Positions 33,944 to 43,589 of a stretch of 64,000 nucleotides of DNA are shown here, in pieces. Location: the NCBI GenBank assembly GCA_020540725.1, contig JAJBSL010000007.1, positions 62,001 to 126,000 on the forward strand, read 5' to 3'. Position 1 is the first letter of the stretch; every line of letters starts with the position of its first letter. The translations under genes and the position numbers were made by a program. The notes beneath the pieces were generated by a model. That model was not told the DNA's origin, did not search any database, and worked only from the letters and a program-made list of their open reading frames with translations. This DNA comes from Lachnospiraceae bacterium EP-SM-12S-S03. Lineage in GTDB: Bacteria > Bacillota > Clostridia > Lachnospirales > Lachnospiraceae.

Positions 33944-35890
33944 TTATCCGCACACATAACAATCTCGGCCATTTTCCTTCGCCTCATATAGCAGCTTGTC
34001 CGCTCTTTCGATCAATTGGAAAATGTCTTCTCCATTATAATGCGCGGTATGTATTCCCATACTAACGGTCAATCGTTTTGATATCTTTGATTTCTCATGC
34101 GGAATATTTTTATCTTCCAGATTTTTCCTAATTCGTTCTGCTATATTTTTCGCACAATCTGCAGTTGTATCCTGAAGCAGTATGACGATTTCTTCTCCTC
34201 CGTATCGTATGATCAAATCCTTTTTTCCAACAGAGGCAATTAGAACCTCTGCCAACGTTTTGATTCCAACATCTCCCTGTACATGACCATAATAGTCATT
34301 GTACTGCTTGAAATAATCAATATCAATCATAAGCACAGACAAAGGCTTATCTAGCATCTTCTTTCTCTTTTTCCTCATATATTGCGCCAAATACTCACGA
34401 TTGTACAATCTGCTCATGTGGTCAGTGTAGCTCTTTTTCCGCCATTTCATCAGCAAAAATACGGTATCTGCCAATATAATGATCCCCACCAGACTAATGA
34501 CTGTAATGACGATTCTTCTTGTCCGATTTTGTTCCGTCAAAGAATAATAGTGATAGACCTTTTCCGAATATTCTATATAATCAGCACTTAACTGCTGATT
34601 TTTAAGATGAATCAGCTCCGCATATTGTTCTACTTTTTCAATATATGCATCTTTATCATCTTCCTGCATATAAATATCTGACATGTCATAGTAAACACCC
34701 TTTTCAAGCCCTAGTCCTGCTTCTGATGAACGTACAGCAATCTGCTTATACAGCCTTAACGCCTCGTCAAATCTTCCTTGACCTTTATATAATTTTGCAT
34801 AAGAATAGTCTAAATAAATATCTTTATGTAAGGAGTACTCCACGTCATCCGTTTTCAACAGTTCCTTCGCTTTTTCAAGTTCACTCTCTGCCTGTTCAAA
34901 ATCTCCCGCATTCATGTATAACTGCGCTCTCAGATTTGCCTGTAGAATTTCGATATCATCTCTTTGTACCACTTCTAGTTCGGGAATCAATTCGTCCATC
35001 TCTTTCAATACAGAGAGAACTTCTTCATCCTCTCCCAGTTCAAGATATGCCGACCCTTTATTCACCAGAACAAGGCTTGTTTCCGCCAATCCATTCTCTG
35101 CTTTCCCTTCTTTGGAAATCTTCAATGACTGATCATAATATTCGATTGCCATTTGATATTGTTCCAATGCATAAGCATTGTCGCCTAGCACCGCCAAAAA
35201 CTTCGACATATATTTGGAATGATTTGGAATAAGCGGATATGCATCCAACAGTTCAATTCCTCGCCAACAATATTGTAAAGCAGCGGAATAATCCTCTTCT
35301 GCCGCATATAACTGTCCAATATTTCCATATAATCTTACTTTACTTTCATTCGTTAGTCCCTTGGTATCTGTCACATATGTCTCCAAAAGTCTGGCGCCTT
35401 CACCGTTATCCACCTGATTTTCTAAAAATAGAGACACGATCCTCCAGCACAAATCCATATCATTTCGATACTCTTTGGATGCAGCCATATAATCCAGAGC
35501 CTTTTGGCTATTCTCTTCTAAGCAGCCTGTCTCTCCTTCGTATTGAAGAGATTCATTCAGTAACACATATGTATATATTTTAACAAAACTATCATCTTGT
35601 TCCCGAAGCTTTTCTGCTGCTTTCGTAAACTCCTTCACTGATGTCTGATAATCCTCCTGTGCATAGGCAATCACTCCTGCCAAGAAATCACGTTGACTGC
35701 TATCTTCGGAAGATTGAAGATATGTTTTTATCTCATCATATTGTTCCGTTTCTAATTTCTGTCCTTCTGCGATAACTTTTGCATAGTTCAAAAGGGGATT
35801 TTCTTCATGCCCATGTTGTTTACTGATGCAAAATACACTTGCCGATAACACCAGTATCCCAACTATCAACAATCCGATTTTCTTTATCAT
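33944..35890 (-). CDS. TPR-containing membrane diguanylate cyclase (GGDEF)
   Basis: A likely c-di-GMP synthase of 648 residues. An N-terminal membrane segment (residues 5-22) leads to a large extracytoplasmic region of tetratricopeptide repeats (about residues 60-410), a second membrane helix near 455-477, then a cytosolic GGDEF domain. The active-site motif is GGEEI within RYGGEEIVILL, and DIDYFKQYND carries the metal aspartate. The allosteric I-site RxxD is not conserved (the corresponding bases encode GKKD), so product inhibition is probably missing. It is followed two bases downstream in the operon order by nothing, and the glyoxalase-like gene ends 2 nt upstream. Confidence 0.9.
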   Translation of the reverse strand: MIKKIGLLIVGILVLSASVFCISKQHGHEENPLLNYAKVIAEGQKLETEQYDEIKTYLQSSEDSSQRDFLAGVIAYAQEDYQTSVKEFTKAAEKLREQDDSFVKIYTYVLLNESLQYEGETGCLEENSQKALDYMAASKEYRNDMDLCWRIVSLFLENQVDNGEGARLLETYVTDTKGLTNESKVRLYGNIGQLYAAEEDYSAALQYCWRGIELLDAYPLIPNHSKYMSKFLAVLGDNAYALEQYQMAIEYYDQSLKISKEGKAENGLAETSLVLVNKGSAYLELGEDEEVLSVLKEMDELIPELEVVQRDDIEILQANLRAQLYMNAGDFEQAESELEKAKELLKTDDVEYSLHKDIYLDYSYAKLYKGQGRFDEALRLYKQIAVRSSEAGLGLEKGVYYDMSDIYMQEDDKDAYIEKVEQYAELIHLKNQQLSADYIEYSEKVYHYYSLTEQNRTRRIVITVISLVGIIILADTVFLLMKWRKKSYTDHMSRLYNREYLAQYMRKKRKKMLDKPLSVLMIDIDYFKQYNDYYGHVQGDVGIKTLAEVLIASVGKKDLIIRYGGEEIVILLQDTTADCAKNIAERIRKNLEDKNIPHEKSKISKRLTVSMGIHTAHYNGEDIFQLIERADKLLYEAKENGRDCYVCG

Positions 35891-35892
35891 CT

Positions 35893-36264
35893 TTATTTCT
35901 CCGGCACAATCTCAAGCCAGTATCCATCCGGATCCTCAATAAAATAAATCCCCATTTCCGGATTCTCATAGCAAATACATTCCATCGCTTCATGTTTTCT
36001 GTGGGCTTCTTCCATATGATCTGTTGTAAATGCCAGATGAATCTCATTATCTCCTAAATCATAATGATCTTTTTCCCAATCGCGAAGCCATGTTAGTTCA
36101 AGCTGAAATCCTGTCTTCCCATCGCCTAAATAAACAAGAATAAAACTTCCGTCTTCCGCTTCCTTCCTGCTTACTTCTTTTAATCCCAGTGCCTCTTCAT
36201 AAAACCGAATGGATTTGTTCAAATCTTTTACATTGTAGTTATAGTGTGCAAACTGAAAATTCAT
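35893..36264 (-). CDS. VOC family protein, glyoxalase I-like
   Basis: A 123-residue vicinal-oxygen-chelate protein. The two beta-alpha-beta-beta-beta halves carry candidate metal ligands: His in FAHYNYNV, Glu in GFQLELTW, His in IHLAFTT and Glu in YWLEIVPEK, the pattern of Zn/Ni glyoxalase I, which detoxifies methylglyoxal. ENPEMGIYFIEDPDGYWLE is the usual C-terminal strand. It lies between the MBL-fold gene and the GGDEF gene on the same strand. Activity on hemithioacetal is inferred from the ligands. Confidence 0.85.
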   Translation of the reverse strand: MNFQFAHYNYNVKDLNKSIRFYEEALGLKEVSRKEAEDGSFILVYLGDGKTGFQLELTWLRDWEKDHYDLGDNEIHLAFTTDHMEEAHRKHEAMECICYENPEMGIYFIEDPDGYWLEIVPEK

Positions 36265-36291
36265 AATGTTTCCTCCTAATGCTTTTCATAA

Positions 36292-36984
36292 TTATTGCTG
36301 AAATATTTCACCCTCATAAGAAATCTTCACAACTCTGTTCCGGTCCGGACTATCCAGATGTTCCTCATACCAACGGCTAATGATCTCCGGCTCTCCCCAA
36401 AAATGCATCGGGTACACTTGTACTGCATCCGCCAAATTCAGAAAATAGTCCATACCCAAAGAATAATACTCTTCTTGACGTGGGTCAAGTGGAATAAATG
36501 CCGCATCTATCTTTTTCCCACGAAGCGGCTCGATATAACTTCGGAATTTTTCATCCATATTTTGATTCCACTCCTTTGATTCTTCTTTCCAATACCAGTT
36601 GTTCAGATCTCCTGCGTGATATATGGTTTTGCCTTCTGCTTCCACCAAAAATGCAACACCCTCATCCGTAGAACGAAGTGTATGAACCCGTATACCTTCT
36701 GCGGAAAATTCTGTATTCGGCTTCAAATGCACGCTCTGTTCTTTCACATATTCCGGTATCCTTTTTTTCCAAATATCACTGGAAAGAATAAACGTCACCC
36801 CGCCTGATTCTGCAAGCCGGAAAATCTCCGGATTAAAGTGATCCGAATGCCTGTGACTTGCAAACACAAATCCTCGCTTTCCCTTAGGTAATACCGGAAT
36901 TTCTCCTTTATAATAATCAAACAGCATCCAAGTCTGCTCCAGTTCCACCATAAATCCACTATGACCAATATACGTAATTTTCAT
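36292..36984 (-). CDS. MBL-fold metal-dependent hydrolase
   Basis: About 230 residues of a metallo-beta-lactamase fold similar to the UlaG/YtnP-like group. Metal motifs are SHRHSDHFNPEIF (HxHxDH) and HAGDLNNWYW; a further histidine lies in PMHFWGE. GGGAGGAG precedes ATG 36984 (MKITYIGHSG); the frame stays open ten codons further. The substrate is unknown. It precedes the glyoxalase-like gene by 27 nt and may share its transcript. Confidence 0.85.
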   Translation of the reverse strand: MKITYIGHSGFMVELEQTWMLFDYYKGEIPVLPKGKRGFVFASHRHSDHFNPEIFRLAESGGVTFILSSDIWKKRIPEYVKEQSVHLKPNTEFSAEGIRVHTLRSTDEGVAFLVEAEGKTIYHAGDLNNWYWKEESKEWNQNMDEKFRSYIEPLRGKKIDAAFIPLDPRQEEYYSLGMDYFLNLADAVQVYPMHFWGEPEIISRWYEEHLDSPDRNRVVKISYEGEIFQQ

Positions 36985-37026
36985 ATACACTCCTCCCAAA
37001 ATAATATCATCCATAAAGCTATTCTC

Positions 37027-38040
37027 TTATATAAAGATATATTGAAATACATTAAATAAATATCCAACGATCACAATTCCAACTGTACAGATCGCCACAA
37101 AAGTTCCAAGTAGTCTCGGTTTCACTGCTTTTCGCAACATAATCATGGATGGAAGACTCAGTGTAGTAACTGCCATCATAAAGCTCAAGATCGTTCCAAG
37201 CTGTGCGCCTTTTGCAAGAAGGGCTTCCGCGATTGGAATCGTTCCAAAAATATCCGCATACATCGGAATGCCTACCAATACTGCAAGTATCACTCCAAGG
37301 GGATTATTGTTTCCAAGAAGCATCTCAATCCACTCCTTTGGAATCCAGTTATGGATCGCTGCTCCGATTCCCACACCAATTAAAATATATGGGAACACTT
37401 TTTTGAACGTAGTTTCTACCTGTGTTTTTGCATATAACAGACGGTCTTTCTTTGTCAGTTCCGGTGACTCTACATTGATTCCCGGCGCATTTCTGATAAA
37501 TTCTTCCACATATTGTTCCATATGCGATTTTTCAATCACCGTTCCTCCAATCACCGCTACAACCAATCCCAGAACTACATACACAATAGCTACTTTTCCA
37601 CCAAAAACACTCATCAAAAGCACAAGACTCCCCAAATCTACCATCGGTGACGAAATCAAAAATGAAAATGTCACACCCAGTGGAAGACCTGCACTTGTGA
37701 ATCCCATAAATAATGGAATTGACGAACAGGAACAAAACGGCGTTACCGTTCCAAGAAGTGCTGCTGCCATATTCGCACCGATTCCATGAAACCGCCCCAA
37801 AATCTTCTTACTTCGTTCCGGCGGAAAATAGCTTTGAATATATGATATCACAAAAATCAGCAAACAGAGCAAAATTGTGATTTTTAAAATATCATAAATA
37901 AAAAATTGGATGCTCCCTCCTAATCGTGAAGTAACGTCAAGTCCTGCTTCCGTAAGTCCATTTCCTATCAATTCTTTCAACCATTGCATACCTAAGACTT
38001 GATTCTGAATAAAATTCCATATTATTTTTATCAATCCCAT
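37027..38040 (-). CDS. Permease of the ArsP/DUF318 family
   Basis: A 337-residue protein with about eight membrane segments and the family motif CSCSSIPLFMG near residue 115, where cysteines are thought to bind trivalent arsenicals. Family members export organoarsenicals or other metal(loid)s; the substrate here is not proved. It lies in the same direction as the thioredoxin-like peptide and the ArsR-CobW fusion, with a terminator-like hairpin between, so expression may be partly separated. Confidence 0.88.
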   Translation of the reverse strand: MGLIKIIWNFIQNQVLGMQWLKELIGNGLTEAGLDVTSRLGGSIQFFIYDILKITILLCLLIFVISYIQSYFPPERSKKILGRFHGIGANMAAALLGTVTPFCSCSSIPLFMGFTSAGLPLGVTFSFLISSPMVDLGSLVLLMSVFGGKVAIVYVVLGLVVAVIGGTVIEKSHMEQYVEEFIRNAPGINVESPELTKKDRLLYAKTQVETTFKKVFPYILIGVGIGAAIHNWIPKEWIEMLLGNNNPLGVILAVLVGIPMYADIFGTIPIAEALLAKGAQLGTILSFMMAVTTLSLPSMIMLRKAVKPRLLGTFVAICTVGIVIVGYLFNVFQYIFI

Positions 38041-38190
38041 AACTTCTCCTTTCCAACGTCAATACATTCAAACTTTTCAATATGTTGTCTAAAAAAGAAT
38101 TCTGCAAAGCAGAACTCTTCCCTTCGGTGGTTCGCGAGCGATATCTTCAGCTTCGCGAGTGTCGCATCCCCACACGAACTTTTGTTTCTA
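38041..38190 (-). other. Intergenic region with a terminator and CTCGCGAA repeat
   Basis: A minus-strand hairpin (38097-38117, arms GAGTTCTGC / GCAGAATTC) followed by TTTTTT would end transcripts from the thioredoxin-like gene before the permease. A GC-rich element near 38135-38161 holds CTCGCGAA twice in direct order, with the palindrome TCGCGA in each. Read-through or a separate promoter for the permease is not evident. Confidence 0.55.
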
Positions 38191-38424
38191 TTATTTTATG
38201 AGACGCATAATTTCGTCTTTTTTCGCAGTTCTTCCGGAGATGACCAGCTTCCCGTCAATCATGAGCGATGGCGCTGCCATCACTCCCAGTTTTACGATTT
38301 CTATCAGATCTTCCACCTTTTCTACCGTTGCATCACAACCGGTTTCCTGCACTGCTTCCAATACATTTTCATACAATTTGTTGCAGGTATCACATCCCGC
38401 ACCGATTACTTTAATATTCATCAT
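38191..38424 (-). CDS. Thioredoxin-like small redox protein
   Basis: The 77-residue protein opens MNIKVIGAGCDTCNKL; CDTC is the active pair of the small 'redox-active disulfide protein 2' thioredoxin group. The glutaredoxin-like fold is completed by APSLMIDGKLVISGRTA (cis-proline region). These peptides are often encoded beside ArsP-type permeases, where they may reduce or hand over metal(loid)s. The ArsR-CobW gene ends 8 nt upstream. Confidence 0.88.
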   Translation of the reverse strand: MMNIKVIGAGCDTCNKLYENVLEAVQETGCDATVEKVEDLIEIVKLGVMAAPSLMIDGKLVISGRTAKKDEIMRLIK

Positions 38425-38431
38425 TTTTCCT

Positions 38432-39679
38432 CTAATTCTTTAGTTTCATTTCACTTCCTACACATTCCTTCCATGCGGACATTATGCTTCGGATGACCTG
38501 AGGTCCGATTTTGGAAATAAATACCAACTGGGACTTTTCAAATGTTTCCGACTCTTTATAATCAATCAGATTTCCTACTACATCTACCTGCGTAAAGCCT
38601 CTATCTGCAAGATTGCAGAATCCTTTCACACGATGCACATCCGGTGCAATGGTTTTCAAAAACTCATTCATCTTTTCCTGCTCCACCTGACCATCATATT
38701 CCATGAATACAGACTTCGGTTTTGTTTCTACGGAATTCGTTGTATCTTCACACTCCGCCCACTGATAAACTAACAAATCTTTCTTTAAGAAAGAATAATC
38801 CATCTCGCCATTTGCGCTGCGTATAATCTCACACACTGGATTGATCTTACGAATCTTATCTTCCACCTGTCGGATCTGTTCTGCATCCGCAACATCTGTT
38901 TTTGTAATAACCGCTAGATTACAATGCTTCAACTGACGGTATGTTGTCTCTTCATCTTTTACCTGTTCCAGGAAATTCACTGCATCCACAAAGCAGATAA
39001 CTCCTTTGAAATCATATTCTTTGTTCGCCGCAATTTTTGCCGCTTCCAAGATTTCCTGCACATTGGACGGATCTCCCCAACCGGAACTTTCCACAAATAA
39101 ATATTCAAAATCCTGCTGCGCCATCTCTGCCAATGCCTGCACAAAATTCAATTTCAGACAGGAACAGAAAATGGAACCTCTATTGATCTCTACCATCTGA
39201 ATGTCATCATTGCGAAGAATGGTTCCGTCAATTCCCAGTTTCCCAAATTCATTCTGAATAATTCCAATCCGATGTCCCTTTAACTCTTCCAGCATTCTTA
39301 AAAGCACCGTTGTCTTTCCGGAACCTAAAAATCCGGTCAAAACATATAATTTTGTATCTGTTGCCTGCATCATTTTCCTCCTTATATCGCTATACAAAGC
39401 TTCCGGCTCCGTCAACTGTCCGACTGTTTTACATATTTCTTCCATCTTTTCTTTATTCAAAGAATAGTGTGTCCATTTTCCTTCTTTACGCGGAATCACT
39501 AAGCCAATATCACTCAGAAGCTTCATATCATGAGATAAAGTCGGCTGTGTGATCTGAAACTCTTCTAATATCTTACAAGCGCATAGCTCGCCGCCGGATA
39601 ACATGTGGATGATTTTCAAACGTTTTGGATCCGAAAATACTTTAAAGATTTTCGAATATTCCGCATACTCTATTGCCAT
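38432..39679 (-). CDS. ArsR repressor fused to CobW-type GTPase
   Basis: About 415 residues in one frame. Residues 1-95 form an ArsR winged helix (FSDPKRLKIIHMLSGGELCACKILEEF, TQPTLSHDMKLLSDIGLV); ELCAC is the alpha-3 metal-site region. From about residue 104 a CobW/COG0523 metallochaperone GTPase follows: YVLTGFLGSGKTTVLLRML, GIIQNEFGKLGIDG, EINRGSIFCSCLK (the family CxCC reads CSCL), and a CobW C-terminal domain. A second internal Met near MQATDTKLY is where a free CobW would start. Either a true metal-sensing fusion or a read-through of overlapping genes. I favour ATG 39679 (GCGAGGAA before it) over 39700. It heads the operon with the thioredoxin-like gene. Confidence 0.85.
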   Translation of the reverse strand: MAIEYAEYSKIFKVFSDPKRLKIIHMLSGGELCACKILEEFQITQPTLSHDMKLLSDIGLVIPRKEGKWTHYSLNKEKMEEICKTVGQLTEPEALYSDIRRKMMQATDTKLYVLTGFLGSGKTTVLLRMLEELKGHRIGIIQNEFGKLGIDGTILRNDDIQMVEINRGSIFCSCLKLNFVQALAEMAQQDFEYLFVESSGWGDPSNVQEILEAAKIAANKEYDFKGVICFVDAVNFLEQVKDEETTYRQLKHCNLAVITKTDVADAEQIRQVEDKIRKINPVCEIIRSANGEMDYSFLKKDLLVYQWAECEDTTNSVETKPKSVFMEYDGQVEQEKMNEFLKTIAPDVHRVKGFCNLADRGFTQVDVVGNLIDYKESETFEKSQLVFISKIGPQVIRSIMSAWKECVGSEMKLKN

Positions 39680-39724
39680 CGTATTCCTCGCTTTCCTCAT
39701 ACATTGATTCTTTTCTATATGTCA

Positions 39725-39753
39725 AATATACTCCTCATATAGAACTTTGTCAA
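39725..39753 (-). promoter_or_regulatory. Promoter of the ArsR-CobW gene
   Basis: Minus-strand TTGACA (39748-39753), 17-bp spacer, TATATT (39725-39730). TTGACA recurs just downstream within the AT-rich repeat ATATTTGACATATAG. Such repeats are plausible ArsR sites, and the divergent transporter starts at 39832, so one operator could serve both. Confidence 0.65.
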
Positions 39754-39831
39754 TATGTTTGCTATATTTACTTTTTCTCATAATTTATGCTATAATAATA
39801 ACCGTTTTTTATACAAAGGAGGAATATATAT

Positions 39832-40860
39832 ATGAATTTTATAAGGAAAAACTGGAAGGGCTTTCTACTCTGTCTCGCAATTTCAGTTCCATGCTGGTTT
39901 CTTGGACAGACATTTCCAATCATAGGAGGTCCGGTATTTGGTATTCTCGCCGGAATGGTCATCACACTATTCATAACAGATAAATCTGAATTCCAAACCG
40001 GTATTACATTTGTATCGAAAAAAATTCTACAGTATGCCGTCATTCTTCTTGGTTTTGGATTGAATCTTTCCGTTATTCTGGAAACCGGAAAACAATCTCT
40101 GCCAATTATTATAGCAACGATTTCTACTTCTTTGATTATCGCATACCTGCTTCACAGACTCTTGCGGGTTCCGGGGAAAATCTCCACACTTGTTGGTGTT
40201 GGGTCTTCAATCTGCGGTGGCTCTGCGATTGCAGCAACCGCTCCGGTTATCGATGCGGATGATGAAGAGGTTGCACAGGCAATTTCCGTTATCTTTTTCT
40301 TCAATATGCTGGCCGCACTTTTATTTCCATCACTGGGCGCCTTATTGGGATTTTCCACGACAAACGGAGAGGCATTTGGTATCTTTGCCGGAACTGCCGT
40401 TAATGATACTTCATCCGTAACCGCAGCAGCATCCACATGGGATTCTTTATATGGACTTGGATCTGCCACTTTAGATAAAGCCGTTACCGTAAAATTAACC
40501 CGTACACTTGCAATCATACCAATCACGCTTGTACTGGCTTTCATGCGGACACGCAGTTCCAAGAACGAAGGGAAAAAGATTGAATTCAAAAAAATTTTCC
40601 CAATGTTCATTCTCTATTTCGTGCTGGCATCTGTCATCACTACCGTCGCTACATCTGTCGGAGTATCTGCAGACATATTTACTCCGTTAAAAACGTTAAG
40701 CAAATTTTTCATTGTGCTTGCTATGACCGCAGTAGGTTTGAATACCAATATCGTCAAATTGATCAAAACAGGTGGAAAGCCTTTGACTCTCGGTTTCTTC
40801 TGTTGGATCGGCATTACAGTGATAAGTTTGCTCATGCAGCGCCTGCTCGGAATCTGGTAA
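39832..40860 (+). CDS. YeiH/UPF0324 family membrane transporter (putative sulfate exporter family)
   Basis: A 342-residue protein with about ten membrane segments. GGAGGAATATAT precedes the ATG. Conserved regions include the [25 protein letters not shown] opening, [33 protein letters not shown] and [14 protein letters not shown]. The family is annotated as putative sulfate exporters, but the substrate is not firmly known. It is divergent from ArsR-CobW across 130 nt, hinting at shared control, and ends in a terminator. Confidence 0.9.
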   Translation: MNFIRKNWKGFLLCLAISVPCWFLGQTFPIIGGPVFGILAGMVITLFITDKSEFQTGITFVSKKILQYAVILLGFGLNLSVILETGKQSLPIIIATISTSLIIAYLLHRLLRVPGKISTLVGVGSSICGGSAIAATAPVIDADDEEVAQAISVIFFFNMLAALLFPSLGALLGFSTTNGEAFGIFAGTAVNDTSSVTAAASTWDSLYGLGSATLDKAVTVKLTRTLAIIPITLVLAFMRTRSSKNEGKKIEFKKIFPMFILYFVLASVITTVATSVGVSADIFTPLKTLSKFFIVLAMTAVGLNTNIVKLIKTGGKPLTLGFFCWIGITVISLLMQRLLGIW

Positions 40861-40866
40861 AAAAAG

Positions 40867-40899
40867 CGGAGACATATCATATGCTTTGATACGTCTCCG
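40867..40899. terminator. Bidirectional terminator between two convergent genes
   Basis: Stem CGGAGAC / GTCTCCG extended by imperfect pairing, flanked by A-run and TTTTTT on the two sides, so it can stop both the plus-strand transporter and the minus-strand secreted protein. Confidence 0.8.
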
Positions 40900-40916
40900 T
40901 TTTTTATTGACTTTGA

Positions 40917-43589
40917 TTATTCAATTCCTTCTGTTTCAATAATGAACTTCACGCTTCCATCCATATCATCTGCTTTTCCTGCATAAGAATCATAGCTGCA
41001 TTCATCAGATGTCAATGCATCTACTCTGTCAAGAAGTGTGCCAAGAAGATCGTCTGCCGTTTCCTGCAATTTCTTGATTCCTTCATCATTAAATTTCACG
41101 GTTCCGTCTTTCAACTGAAGTGCTCCGCTTTGTAATGCTGAAATTCCGGATTTCACTTCGCCGCTGGCCGCCTTCAGTGTTCCGGCTCCCGATGCAAGCT
41201 CGTCGGTTCCTGAAAGCAGTTTTGCCGCACCTTGCCTTAAGGTTTCACTATTCATAGAAAGAGCTGCTGATCCATTAGATAGCTCTCCTCCCAGTGTTGT
41301 AAGCCCTGAACTAAGCTGTTCTGTTCCTCCTGAAAGTGAGTGAACTCCATCCACAAGTGTAGATGTATTTTCTCTTAACATTTCTGCGCCTTGTAGCAGA
41401 ATCGGATTTGCCTGAGAAAGCGCATCCAGACCTGTCTGCAATGCATCAATTCCTTTTACGGCTTCCGGGAGACTGTCTGTCTCCTTATCCAAAGTTCCCA
41501 CATTAGAAGAAAGTGTTCCGATCGCGCCATTCAATCTTTGCATACCTGTGTTTAACTTGGAAACCGCTTCTTTCAACTCTTCCATCGGTGCTGTCGGAAT
41601 ATTTTCTTTCTGTGCAGCAATCTGATCCAACTGCTTATTCATTGTGTCAATCTGCGGTGTAAGACCATTGACAGCCTTCTGAACAGATGTAAACTGTGTC
41701 TGCATATCAGAAACCATGGTTTGAAGTTTGCCAAAGTCCGGTGTCTGAATATCCACATTCACCTGTGGAGCGTCCACTTTACTTAAGGAACTCAAACTTC
41801 CCGTATCCACTTTCGCTCCGGAAAGTTTCTTCACAGTAGCGGAAAGCGCATTGGCTGTTGCGGTATCTCCTGCTGCATTTGCTTTTGCAATCTGTGCATT
41901 TAACTCAGCAATTGCAGAATCAATCTGACTGTTTGATGTTTCTGCAGCGCTCTTCACTGCTGCAATCTGATGATTCTTTTCTGTAATCTGATTGTTCACT
42001 TGATCTGCAACGCTTTTACTTGCTTCATTTACTGCACTTTGGCATGCAGATTTCATTCCTTCAAGCTGCTTTGTAAGTGATTGAAGATTTTCCATCATCT
42101 GCTCTCCTGCACGCATCATCTTCTCGGTCGGTTCTAATATCTGTGACTGTACCGCCTGAGACATTGTTCCCGCCTGTGCTGTCAATTTTTTACCGGCTGC
42201 TGTCATCTCATCTACCTGGTTCATCAAAGTTTCCATAGATTGTAAACTCTCGTTTAATTTCTTCGTTCCTTCAGACAAAGCCTGCGACGCTGCATAAATG
42301 TCTTCGGAGGAGCTTCCTTTCCCGTCTACCGCTTTGTTCAAAGCAGTAATTGCGCTCTTAATCTCTGTCAGTCCATTCTTCAATGTTGTAAGCTGTCCTG
42401 CTCCTTCTGCAATCTGTTCCTCACCGGCCACATAGGATTTCACTCCGTCTGCCAAAGATACGGTTCCATTCGTATAATCTTCTACACCTTTTACTACTTT
42501 ATTGACCCCGTTTACATACTCTGTCACTTGACTATTCAAAGCACCGTCTTTTCCCATATATTTTTGGATTCCGTTATTTAGTGTGTCAGCACCTTTTGTA
42601 TAACTGTTGATTCCACCGGATAATTCAGAAACTCCGCTTTTCAATACATCAATACCGCTTTTTAATGTTCCGACACCTTCGTCAAATTCACTGTAACTTG
42701 CCCCAAGTGTATCGGCTCCTTTAGAAAGTGCTTCGGATCCATCCACAAGTTGAAGCGCCGCATCTTCCAATTCATCTAACGAAGATATCACAGAATCCAA
42801 ATCTTCCGTATCATCCAGATTCATGTCTTCCAAAAGATCAGAAAGCGCTACGGTAAATGTAGGATCCATAGAAAAATCTGTGACATCTGCTGTAATTTCA
42901 AGACTTTCAGGAAGGCTGATATCTGCACCTATTTCCTTCGTATCAAGACCAAGGCTTTCCTTTAAACCCGGCATTCCAACGCCAAGTACAATGTTTCTTT
43001 GCCCGTCAGAAATTACTTTTCCGTTATCAATTACAACATTAGAGAATTTTTCTTCCGGAAGGATCAACCCTGTTACCATAACAAACGGGCTGTAAATTTC
43101 TTCCTTTTCCCCATCAATCGTTGCTTCCTGTTTTGCATGGTTTGCATAATCGATCCGGATCTTTAATTTTCCACTTTTTCCTTTTAAATCTTCCGGAGCA
43201 GTTTCTTTTCCATCCAAATAATACGTAAATTTCACTGAAACCGGAAGTTCTTTCTCACTCGTTCCCTGATAATAAATGTCTTTCCCATCCGTCTGCCATG
43301 TTACGTTGCCATTTGAATTTTCAAATGTCTCGTCACCTTTTACATTCTTGATTCCATCAAGTTGGGACTGGTCTTTCAACACATCTTCAAGTCCGGCATT
43401 CTTCAGCCAGTCTGATACCGTAATCTTCGTCTCACTTCCGTCTGCATTTGCATTTACATAAACCGTCTCTTCTTTCGATACCACAGCATTGCTATCAGCT
43501 GCATATACCGGCATTGTTCCCATAATTCCTGCCATACCAACCGCAAGGCCTGCCATCATTTTCTTTCTAAGTTTTTTATTTCTGTTCAT
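40917..43589 (-). CDS. Secreted heptad-repeat coiled-coil protein (YhgE/Pip-like partner of MMPL exporter)
   Basis: An 890-residue exported protein with a signal peptide (basic start, GLAVGMAGIMGTMPVYAADS, likely cut after AxA near residue 31). About 200 residues resembling a small beta domain follow, then a very long region of x-x-x-Leu-x-x-Gly heptads (LSKGADTL, LKSGIDVL, LNNGIQ) interrupted by Gln/Ala-rich coiled coil (residues 460-690), and again LSGGTEQLSSGL-like heptads. No C-terminal membrane anchor is visible. It overlaps the MMPL gene by 14 nt. Such pairs are thought to form an export envelope system; the cargo is unknown. Confidence 0.8.
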   Translation of the reverse strand: MNRNKKLRKKMMAGLAVGMAGIMGTMPVYAADSNAVVSKEETVYVNANADGSETKITVSDWLKNAGLEDVLKDQSQLDGIKNVKGDETFENSNGNVTWQTDGKDIYYQGTSEKELPVSVKFTYYLDGKETAPEDLKGKSGKLKIRIDYANHAKQEATIDGEKEEIYSPFVMVTGLILPEEKFSNVVIDNGKVISDGQRNIVLGVGMPGLKESLGLDTKEIGADISLPESLEITADVTDFSMDPTFTVALSDLLEDMNLDDTEDLDSVISSLDELEDAALQLVDGSEALSKGADTLGASYSEFDEGVGTLKSGIDVLKSGVSELSGGINSYTKGADTLNNGIQKYMGKDGALNSQVTEYVNGVNKVVKGVEDYTNGTVSLADGVKSYVAGEEQIAEGAGQLTTLKNGLTEIKSAITALNKAVDGKGSSSEDIYAASQALSEGTKKLNESLQSMETLMNQVDEMTAAGKKLTAQAGTMSQAVQSQILEPTEKMMRAGEQMMENLQSLTKQLEGMKSACQSAVNEASKSVADQVNNQITEKNHQIAAVKSAAETSNSQIDSAIAELNAQIAKANAAGDTATANALSATVKKLSGAKVDTGSLSSLSKVDAPQVNVDIQTPDFGKLQTMVSDMQTQFTSVQKAVNGLTPQIDTMNKQLDQIAAQKENIPTAPMEELKEAVSKLNTGMQRLNGAIGTLSSNVGTLDKETDSLPEAVKGIDALQTGLDALSQANPILLQGAEMLRENTSTLVDGVHSLSGGTEQLSSGLTTLGGELSNGSAALSMNSETLRQGAAKLLSGTDELASGAGTLKAASGEVKSGISALQSGALQLKDGTVKFNDEGIKKLQETADDLLGTLLDRVDALTSDECSYDSYAGKADDMDGSVKFIIETEGIE

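Noticed and set aside
38135-38161. CTCGCGAA repeat as a regulatory operator
   Set aside because: It lies downstream of a terminator in a short gap and no regulator or promoter spacing supports it.
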